The notes below the pieces were generated by a model. It did no database searches and was not told where the DNA came from. It saw only the letters and a program-made list of their open reading frames with translations. Below, one piece after another: positions 56,461-64,000 of a DNA stretch of 64,000 nucleotides. Within the stretch, counting starts at the first letter, position 1. Every line of letters starts with the position of its first letter. A program made the translations under genes and the position numbers. The stretch covers positions 62,001 through 126,000 of the forward strand of contig MU858072.1 in NCBI GenBank assembly GCA_033297075.1, given 5' to 3'. The stretch is from Rhypophila decipiens (taxonomy: Eukaryota; Ascomycota; Sordariomycetes; Sordariales; Naviculisporaceae).

Positions 56461-57344
56461 TTGATTTATTAATATCTTCTCCTCTTCGTTGCTGGTGTAC
56501 CTGGTGGCGGATCAAGTCTTGATATTCAGTTTCCTTGCTCTGTTAACGGCGCAAAAGCGGCAAGGTGGGGTTTATTATCATAAATAGTGCGGGGCAGTGG
56601 GACAAAAATGTCAAGAACGGAATGTGGGATATCAACGAGTTGCGAAGATGGAAGCTACCAGACAGCCTGTGATTCTATTCCGATGGATCACACGTGTTGC
56701 ATAAGAAGACCTTGATTGAACTGTGTGTCGTTCCCGCTGCTACAAAATTGCGCAAAATCGCATTGGTCAAGCCAATGTGGAGGTCATGGGATGACGGTGT
56801 CAAAAATTGCGCCATCAAGGTCCCTCTCCGCACCTGTACACATGACGAGGAACGTATTACTGGCACGAAAGCACAGGCTGTCAGCCCGAGATTCCAGGTT
56901 CGCTGTATTTACTTTGTAATACGGATAGTAATTAATGATATGCTTCGATGAACACATCAACAAGTGTGTGGCAGTTCATATTTCCGTCGCCAACTGGGAC
57001 TTGACACCCAGCACCTCACAGACCAATTCGTACTGTTCGAGGACGGCTGTTGGAATACCTTGTAATATGGTCCGTGAGGTGAAGTAAATCGTATATATCA
57101 AATAACACAGGGATCGCTTGTGCCTACCATCCCTAAAGCAGCTCCGTGCCGGGCCTTATGTTCCCAGTGCCCCCAGCTTGGAAATGCATTTTCGTAAAGT
57201 CCATACCCTCAACGCCATAATCCGCAATGCAGCTTCCGAAAGATACCCTAAACTGAATGACTGGGCTCCTACGTATAAAGAATCCCTCTTTTGCTAACAC
57301 CAAACACCAAACTCAACCAACCAAAAAGAGAAAAGGCAGGACTC
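56461..57344. other. Spacer
   Basis: Promoter of the dioxygenase gene and 3' region of the derlin gene. Nothing else recognised. Confidence 0.5.
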
Positions 57345-58214
57345 TCATAGCACCTCGGGAGCTGCGACTTCTGCTCCAGCGACGGCGATTTCGTTGTTGA
57401 TCCCATCGGCTGTTTCTTCGCGAGGTCGGCCTTCTATATGAACATCGTGTTAACAACTAGAACTCCTCAAAGACTCTTGAAGAAACTCGGGACGTACCAA
57501 AAAGACGGCGCCACCACATCGGCGGGTCTAGAGGCTTGGAGCCTCCATGGAGCGGAGGGTACACATCATTGAAAAAGTACCACACATGGCCAATCAACAC
57601 CCCCATGATCTCGTCTTTGGGAATGCTTCCGTGCAATGTGAGGCTGAAACCCATCAGCACCCAGGGCAGATACGGCGCGGTAAACACCAGCAACCCCAAG
57701 AAACTCAATCTCGTGTCGGGGTTGCGCCGCGACCAGATATAGACCAGCGTCGAAGATAGCGGGTGGCCCAGGAAGGGCATCGACACGAGAGGAGAAAGGA
57801 GGATGAGGCAGGTCGTCGCATAGAGGAGTAGCCACGAAAAGTGAGCCGGCGACCTACCCGACGATTCTTCGAGCAATCGTGAGTAGCGCTGCAAGAAGTA
57901 AACGTGGAATAACAGATCGAGAGAGAACGGTCCGAAATATAGGAACGTCGTTAATAAGCGCCAGTACTATAGGAGCATCGCAGGCGGTTAGATAAGACAC
58001 CAGATATGAGGAGGGCAGAGAGATCGCTACTAACCTGTGATTTCTGAAATACAGCGCGGTAACTGTAGAATAATTGAAAGGGCGTCACAAGCTGGCATTG
58101 AACCAGCCCACTCATGAGTACCGTCGCCGTGGTCCACCATCTTGTACAAATCGGCATCTCCCAGAACCATGTCTCGAGCGGGAAACGACCGCCATCGCCC
58201 ATCATTTGGTCCAT
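57345..58214 (-). CDS. Derlin (Der1-like ER-associated degradation protein)
   Basis: Rhomboid-pseudoprotease of the ER membrane that helps move misfolded proteins to the cytosol for degradation. Three exons on the minus strand: 58214-58035, 57966-57498, 57433-57345; 245 residues. Typical core: QCQLVTPFQLFYSYRAVFQ, the WR motif (W62 R63) in YWRLLTTFLYFGPFSLDLLF, several further membrane segments, and the GHVWYFFNDVYPP segment near the C terminus. The last exon restores a hydrophilic tail (EGRPREETADGINNE...) in place of a stop soon after the intron start. No catalytic Ser-His pair is seen, as expected. It diverges from the aldolase gene. Der1 and Dfm1 subtypes were not separated. Confidence 0.9.
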
Positions 58215-58867
58215 GGTCGCGGTATTGTTGTTGCGCTACTTCTTTGTACGAATTTGATTCAACCTCGAGCTCCTTTCCCTCCTTTGGCAAATCGAATTAT
58301 ATCAAATCGAGGTGGGTCGTCAAGAGCACGGGCCTGTAAACGTCGGATGAGGCTGAAAAGAACCAAGGCTGGACGATGAGGGCGGCGTGGAGGAGGCTGC
58401 AGTGGTGATTTCCCAGATTATCGTTCGTTGCAGGGTCAATGAAAACGGAAAACAGTTTAAACCAGTTCAAGGAGGAAGAAGTATGTGTTGTGTGTGACAA
58501 CTCCGTCCATCCGATCGAAAGGTTGATGCTGAGGTGGCCTTTAGCTCAGAAGCGATCTTAGACGTTATCACTCACAAAGATGCGAGGCGAGATCTGTAAT
58601 CTGTGTTTTGCTGTCACGGATGCCCATTTGTAATTGGCTAAGAGTCTTGGCGCCAAGTCTACTTATTTTGGGCCAAAGGAATGCGTCAACGTCATCCTCC
58701 AATCGTACACCCCACCCCCACTTGATTTCCAGATCGAACGAACTCAATCACTCCTTTGTTTCTCTACCAATATTTATGAAATTATCCTTCTATAATTATC
58801 CTTCCGTAACCTCAACCATCCTTCCATCTTTCCACCAACCTTGAATCATTCTTCCCTGAACGCAAGG
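58215..58867. promoter_or_regulatory. Divergent promoter of the derlin and aldolase genes
   Basis: 650 bp between head-to-head starts. The aldolase side (58700-58867) is rich in C and T, as is common before highly expressed fungal genes. No single element is named with confidence. Confidence 0.55.
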
Positions 58868-60007
58868 ATGACTGGTCTCATGGACAAGTTAGGCCTGAAG
58901 CCGGGCGTCCTTTACGGTGACGACGTACTCAATGTAAGCAACTATAGGAATACCGTCAGGATACTCTCGTCGGCTAACAAGAAACAAGCTTTTCAAGTAC
59001 GCCCGAAATGCCGGCTTCGCTCTACCCGCGATCAACGTCACGTCATCTTCAACCATCATCGCCTCCCTCGAAGCAGCCGAGATTCTCGGGCTCCCGTGAT
59101 CCTACAACTTTCTCAAGGCGGTGCTGCTTATTTCGCTGGGAAGGGCGTTTCGAACGAGAACCAAAAAGCGTCCATTGCTGGAGCCATTGCAGCGGCACAT
59201 TTCATTCGCTCCATTGCTCCAGTCTACGGCATCCCGGTTGTCCTTCATACAGATCACTGTGCCAAGAAGCTGCTGCCCTGGCTTGATGGCATGATGGATG
59301 CCGATGAGGCCTTCTTCAAAGAGCACGGTATTCCTCTTTTCAGCAGCCATATGATTGATCTTTCTGAGGAAAGCGTCGAGTACAATATCGAAACCACTTC
59401 CAAGTATCTGGCCCGGGTTTCGACTTGGAAGCAGTGGATTGAGATGGAAATCGGCATTACTGGCGGTGAAGAAGACGGGGTGAACAACGAGGACGTCGAT
59501 AACAATTCGCTCTATACACAACCCGAGGATATCTGGCAGATCTACCAGACGCTTAGCCCTATCTCTCCTTACTTTAGCATCGCTGCTGGGTTTGGCAACG
59601 TCCACGGCGTGTACCAACCCGGCAATGTCAAGCTTCAGCCTGATCTCCTGGCCAAGCATCAGGCGTTTGTCGCGAACAAGCTCGGCTCGACAGAACCCAA
59701 GCCCGTATTCCTCGTTTTCCACGGCGGCTCGGGGTCAAGTGTTGAAGAGTTTCAACAGGCGATTGGACATGGGGTTGTCAAGGTCAACCTTGACACCGAC
59801 TTGCAGTGGGCGTACTTGGTTGGAATCCGCGACTATGTCACCAAGAACATCGAGTATCTGAGCTCGCAGGTTGGGAACCCTAATGGTCCGGACAAGCCGA
59901 ACAAGAAGTTCTACGACCCACGAGTCTGGGTGAGGGAGGGAGAAAAGACTATGTCATCGAGGGTCAAGCAGGCATTTGAGGACTTCAAGGCCGTAAACTC
60001 TCTTTAA
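58868..60007 (+). CDS. fba1: Class II fructose-bisphosphate aldolase, with an apparent 1-base frameshift
   Basis: Zinc-dependent aldolase of glycolysis (fructose 1,6-bisphosphate to DHAP and glyceraldehyde 3-phosphate). Exon 1 58868-58933; a 55-bp intron with GTAAGC, GGCTAAC and AAG; exon 2 from 58989. Exon 2 reads LFKYARNAGFALPAINVTSS and so on to LEAA in one frame, then the family sequence continues as RDSRAPVILQLSQGGAAYF in the -1 frame from 59078. Coding sense needs one more base near 59076-59080 (GCC then CGA share a C). Downstream the protein is intact: zinc and catalytic HTDHCAKKLLPW, EIGITGGEEDG, AAGFGNVHGVY, FHGGSGS and NLDTDLQWAY. Full length would be about 360 residues. It may be a base error, or a young lesion in a second gene copy. 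Confidence 0.85.
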   Translation: MTGLMDKLGLKPGVLYGDDVLNVSNYRNTVRILSSANKKQAFQVRPKCRLRSTRDQRHVIFNHHRLPRSSRDSRAPVILQLSQGGAAYFAGKGVSNENQKASIAGAIAAAHFIRSIAPVYGIPVVLHTDHCAKKLLPWLDGMMDADEAFFKEHGIPLFSSHMIDLSEESVEYNIETTSKYLARVSTWKQWIEMEIGITGGEEDGVNNEDVDNNSLYTQPEDIWQIYQTLSPISPYFSIAAGFGNVHGVYQPGNVKLQPDLLAKHQAFVANKLGSTEPKPVFLVFHGGSGSSVEEFQQAIGHGVVKVNLDTDLQWAYLVGIRDYVTKNIEYLSSQVGNPNGPDKPNKKFYDPRVWVREGEKTMSSRVKQAFEDFKAVNSL

Positions 60008-60183
60008 GTGGGGCTTTTGTTCTCCTCTCTAGCTTGCTATTGCAATTGCCTTCTATAGGTAGTTATTCACTTCTGTGAAACAACAAGAAAGGACCCCGCC
60101 AGAGAAAGAAAAGAGAACCTTGCGCAATCTTCGGCGCCTTGAGGAAAAAGCCCTTGCACGACCGTCTTCGGCGCCTTGAAAAT

Positions 60184-60827
60184 ATGCAGGAAGTGTGGTC
60201 TTCTGGTGAGGCCTGGCGGTGCGAAAGTCCTCGGTGCCGTGGGGAGGTCTTCCCGACCACAGACGAGTTTCACCAACATAACCGAGACCATCACCCATAC
60301 TATCTTGAGACATGTCCACGCAGACATTGCACAAACCTTTCTTTCACGTCTGTTTACGAGGTAGAGGCTCATTGGCTTACAGAGCACAAGAGCTTACCAT
60401 CTTCGCTTAGACGAGTTCGAAGAAACGTAAGTTTGGTCCACGGAAAATACTAGCGGATAGGGGAAGCGTTGGGAAGCAGGGTCTTATTTGCCCAGCCACG
60501 GATTGTTTTTGGAATCACTTCAAGAAGCGCATATTCGACAAGCGTATCTTCATTACGCACCTGGTTATGCGCCATACGGACAAAGTCAAGAGCATCCTTG
60601 ATAAGGAGCCAGGTACGCAGCTATGGAGTTGTCCAATTCCTGGATGCCACGTAACCTTGTGCCGGAGTGGGTTGGAATTCGGACACCAAATGAGGCTCCG
60701 GTTCAAAGAACACGGCCACGGAGCCAGAGACAATGACCCGAAGCCTATCGGTTCAGCGGAGCATTCCAGCAACACGAGCAAGATAGCGAGCCGGAGCTCA
60801 CGGATGCCGAACTACTCAGATCTTTAG
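60184..60827 (+). CDS. C2H2 zinc-finger protein, probably incomplete
   Basis: Two exons, 60184-60426 and 60480-60827, joined by a 53-bp intron (GTAAGT ... CAG), give 196 residues with four Cys2-His2-like fingers: CESPRC...HQHNRDHH, CPRRHC...HWLTEH, CPATDC...HLVMRH and CPIPGC...HQMRLRFKEH. The spacing is looser than in TFIIIA-type fingers and resembles the paired C-x4-C units of many fungal C2H2 proteins. The frame stops at 60827, but another frame from about 60770 stays open to 61057 and looks coding, so the gene may be longer or broken. A second ATG-less frame lies upstream. Function unknown; DNA binding is inferred from the fingers. Confidence 0.55.
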
Positions 60828-62465
60828 ATAACAGGGGCTGCATGTCTCTCCTAGGCAGAGGGCTTATGAGGATCCCGAGCTTGGAAACCATACTGTTTGT
60901 CAACGAACGCGAGGCTTCCTCCAGTTTGTTTCTCATCGATGGTGATTGGGATATCTCTAAGCACATTCAAGAAAGCTCTTCAACCCTCCATATTCAGTAT
61001 GTTCTACTATTCGTCAGGTCTTGTAGCTGCTCAGGCCATTGCAGCTGCTTTGTTTAGTTTGGGCGCTATGAAACCTTGCTAATATTATCACATTAGGGCA
61101 CAAGAGAAGAGTTTATTTGGAAAGAAAACATGTCTACGTTGAGTATGTCCACAAAAGGCTCCGAGGTAGTTCTTAGACCTTCTGCTAGCTCTGGAGATTC
61201 ATGGGAATGATACAGGGACACTCTGAGGATTCGTGGACTATGGTACTATGTCTGACTGAAATTTCAATTGAGGATTGCCGCGTGGGCTTGTGACAGCATA
61301 AAACACACAAGATTTACTTAATAATCACAGGGACAGACATCCAAGAGCTGGACGAAAAAGGAGCTCTAGAGATGCCGAACGGCGATGCAGAGTCACCAAT
61401 GCAAGAGCTGGACGAAGCAAGTTGGTATACAGCAAGCCAAACCCCAGAGCTGCGTGAAGAGGGAGCTCCAGAGATGCATGTGGACGATATCAAGATGGAA
61501 AGGCAAGAGCCGGACGAAGCGATCCCGGCAGATTGACCCGGACAAACCGGTGCTCGATGAGCAAGAGGACCCCGAGCTAGACCAGAACGCAGGACTTCTT
61601 TCTCCAGGCGTAGATTCTAAAGCAGTGCTCATTGCTAAGCTCTTCAGCCAACCCTCTTTAGTAAAAGGAAAACTAAAGTCATGGAGTAAATGCATATCCA
61701 GGGCTACAAGACCATACTTGGGAATGTCTCTACAAAATATGGCGGAAATCTGATGCAGGGAGAGAAGCGGTCAAAGAAAACAGGAACAACTCGAAAAGCA
61801 CCGGGCGCTTGTTATCGATCTCTTTACGAAACGCCCTGATTTATGAAAGGGAAAGTCTAAAGACACAACTCGATGCACTTCTCCGTATCCGGGATTAGAA
61901 CATTGTACGGACTCCGTGTGTATCCGTAATCACTGTCAGCTCCGGCTGGGCAGCGTGGGGAGACGGAATTGTGGGGCAATGACGGCAGAGAATGAGGCTT
62001 GATTCCTCCGCGATGTGGCTCGTGCATGAGCTAGCATTCCCGTCCCCACATTACCAGCCACCCATTAAAATTGCTGCAAGCACTGAACGCGTCGCGAGCT
62101 TCGCAACTTGGCGCGCAAATCAAAGGCCCCTTGCACTCCTTTACCAGCCCCCTCCGTTACCTTCATTGTTCAAATGCAAAGCATTCCTTTCAAACCCACC
62201 TCGTCCTGGGTTTGTTTAATTTACTGTTCAGAACGTATCATTTTCCTCCCTCTTTCACAGCTGCTGCTACTTTTTATGATTTTTTAAAGAGCTTTAATTG
62301 CATCCAGCCCGCCGCGCCGTTACACGACTCGGACTCGGTGTCTTGCCAACTTGCCATCAAACACCATTGGGATAGACCGCCCAATTCGCTCGCTCCTTCA
62401 AGCTATCCGCCTCGTAACCAAGAAATCAGTTGCGTCCTGAGCGCCGCTACGGCTTAAAATACACA
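60828..62465. other. Coding-like but broken sequence after the zinc-finger gene, then cenH3 promoter
   Basis: Residual frames at 60773-61057 and 61330-61756 look protein-like but change frame and contain stops. In 61330-61520 a phrase reading QELDE (caagagctggacga) recurs with spacings of about 60 and 110 bp. From about 61860 onward only non-coding sequence is seen, ending in the promoter and leader of the cenH3 gene. Confidence 0.45.
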
Positions 62466-63037
62466 ATGCCCCCAAAAGCAACCAAGCCGAACTTGAAGCC
62501 GTTGAAGACAGGGACGAGCGCAAAGGAGGTCGCCCAAAGGAGGGCGTCTGGCGCTGTACAGCGTATGTCGAACCAAGCTCCCGGGCGCACCACAAAGGAC
62601 TGGACGTGCTAACATCTCTTCAGCTGGCGACCCGACACCCATTGGCAAAAAAAGAAGATACAAACCGGGCACTCGCGCGTTGAGAGAAATCCGAAGATAT
62701 CAATCAAGCACAGATCTTTTACTCCTAAAGCTTCCTTTCGCACGACTGGTCAGTCTTTCTCGTCAAATTTCCATGGATCCAACGCGACCGCGCTCTCGCT
62801 TACACTTTAGAATAGGTCAAAGAAATAGGACAAAATATCCGCCCCCAGGACGATGAAATGCGCTGGCAATCGCATGCTCTGGCGGCATTACAAGAAGCTT
62901 CCGAAGCTTTCCTGGTTCATTTATTCGAGGACACCAATCTCTGCGCGATCCATGCGAAACGGGTCACGATCATGCAAAAGGATATTCAGCTCGCGAGGAG
63001 GATACGAGGCGTATGGGGAGGTGCTGGGTGGATATGA
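62466..63037 (+). CDS. cse4: Centromeric histone H3 variant (CENP-A/CenH3)
   Basis: Replaces H3 in centromeric nucleosomes and founds the kinetochore. Exons 62466-62562, 62624-62748, 62816-63037; 147 residues. The N-terminal tail (about 50 residues) is unlike canonical H3. The conserved core follows: [36 protein letters not shown], a long-loop-1 segment ([20 protein letters not shown]), then [20 protein letters not shown] and ARRIRG. CenH3 rather than H3 is indicated by the divergent tail, the DDEMRW segment in place of the canonical one, and Gln in place of Pro in the VTIMQKD stretch. The tail after ARRIRG (VWGGAGWI) is odd. Introns show GTATGT, GTCAGT and TAG/CAG signals and consistent phase. 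Confidence 0.92.
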
Positions 63038-63932
63038 CACTGCCATTTTTAATTCAACGTTTGGGTCACGGCATGGCACATGCAAAAAGCGAATGTGGGA
63101 GTTTTGACGGGGGGGCATCAGAGAAGTGGTCCTTGGCCATTGGTGTGCCGCGTCTTTCCCTCACATCTCCCACACCTTGAGGAGTGAGCTCCGTGTTTTC
63201 CCTAATTTTATAATACCGTGTCCGGCACTTTGTTTCGCAAAGACCCCACGGGTGTAGGTTTTACTTGGGCAGGCGGATAAGGCGCATTGGTTTGGTCTGG
63301 TCGGTGGCGGCTAGCGAGGTTGCGGGCAGGAACGGCGTTACTAGGAGTTTGGGGATATCCGGATTTTGTTTCATTCACTTTCCCTTCAGTGGTACGGAGT
63401 ACGTTGTTATATATACGGGCATTCGTTGGATATTGCGAAAATTCAAAACATTAATAGCATCCCGACTCTGCAAAGAATAAGAGAGGCGCTTTTAACAAAA
63501 GTCATCCGATATTCGGCTCGAGGGTCGGGACTTTGCGGAGAAGCTCAAGCTCGCGATGAAATGTGAGAATTTGCGACGAATTTCAAGCTGGGTTGGAATC
63601 GAGTTTTACCAGCTCTGGTCTCCCTTTTCCAGGAACGAAATAAGGTAGGCATTAAAGATCTCACAGCTGATGCATACCCGTACCTGGGTAGAGGTACACT
63701 TTAAATCCCACCGGCCCAGAGCTTAGTACCTTTTCCATGCGGGTGACATCAGTTTTTTTTATCCCTCCATCACGAACTACCCCGCCAAAAGTCAAAAAGT
63801 CACCCCACCAAGCCAATTCCTCGTCACATCGTACAAAGGGAAAGTATAACTTCTCATAACCTCTTCACTCTTTTCCAGTCTTTTCATTTTATTTCATCAT
63901 CCTTCCTCCAAACCCTCCAAAATCGGGTAAAA
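63038..63932. other. Spacer between cenH3 and the next gene
   Basis: 3' region of cenH3 and the promoter of the gene that starts at 63933, which is rich in C/T near its end. No other gene was seen. Confidence 0.5.
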
Positions 63933-64000
63933 ATGTCTTCCTTCGACAGCTACCAGGTATGACATTATATCCTGAACAAGCACATATAAATCAAGGTTAC
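63933..64000 (+). CDS. First exon of a gene that runs off the window
   Basis: ATG at 63933 in a good context (AAAATGTC) after a C/T-rich leader; exon 1 (63933-63956) encodes MSSFDSYQ, then a GTATGA donor. The rest lies outside. Too short to identify. Confidence 0.5.

Overview
The window looks like nuclear DNA of a filamentous ascomycete (Pezizomycotina), most likely a sordariomycete close to the Sordariales. Protein-coding genes carry short introns (about 50-90 bp, GTRNGT donors, CTAAC-type branch points, YAG acceptors). They lie on both strands about 1 kb apart, and the proteins match fungal versions of Rad23, Bre1, Tel1, Nup192, Ale1, Rce1, Vrg4, a derlin and a centromeric histone H3. The lineage is inferred from gene content and protein style; no marker gene was compared. 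Operons are absent, as expected, so gene order says little about function.

Layout: 0.3 kb, an intron-containing tRNA-Val(CAC); 1.0-1.9 kb, degenerate tandem repeats; 3.9-5.7 kb, a four-helix membrane protein with an 11-residue repeat tail; 7.2-8.9 kb, rad23; 10.3-12.2 kb (minus), the TFIIIB subunit Bdp1, flanked on both sides by a 22-bp satellite in opposite orientations; 13.5-16.2 kb, bre1; 17.0-18.0 kb (minus), a SARAF-like protein; 19.1-28.2 kb (minus), tel1, divergent from nup192 at 29.4-34.6 kb; 35.2-35.8 kb (minus), a broken paralogue of the gene at 49.6 kb; 37.2-39.3 kb, an MBOAT lysophospholipid acyltransferase; 39.3-41.3 kb, an AT-rich convergent spacer; 41.3-44.5 kb (minus), a serine-rich membrane protein; 44.5-47.7 kb, no supported gene; 47.7-48.9 kb, rce1; 49.6-50.4 kb, the intact paralogue; 51.1-52.6 kb (minus), vrg4; 53.7-54.9 kb (minus), a short-chain dehydrogenase; 55.7-56.5 kb (minus), acireductone dioxygenase; 57.3-58.2 kb (minus), a derlin; 58.9-60.0 kb, class II fructose-bisphosphate aldolase with an apparent 1-base frameshift; 60.2-61.8 kb, a C2H2 zinc-finger gene and decayed downstream coding-like sequence; 62.5-63.0 kb, CENP-A/CenH3; 63.9 kb, the first exon of a gene that leaves the window.

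Functionally the window is mostly housekeeping. Rad23, Bre1 and Tel1 act in DNA repair and chromatin signalling, CenH3 marks centromeres, Bdp1 serves RNA polymerase III, Nup192 builds the pore scaffold, and Vrg4, Rce1, the derlin, Ale1 and the SARAF-like protein act in the ER/Golgi membrane system. I found no complete mobile element, CRISPR array or biosynthetic cluster. The least ordinary items are the inverted pair of dispersed paralogues that share promoters as well as coding sequence (one copy has a single in-frame stop), the 22-bp satellite on both sides of bdp1, two unrelated genes with 33-bp coding minisatellites, the frameshifted aldolase, and several very small or ambiguous exons that automated gene calling would probably miss.
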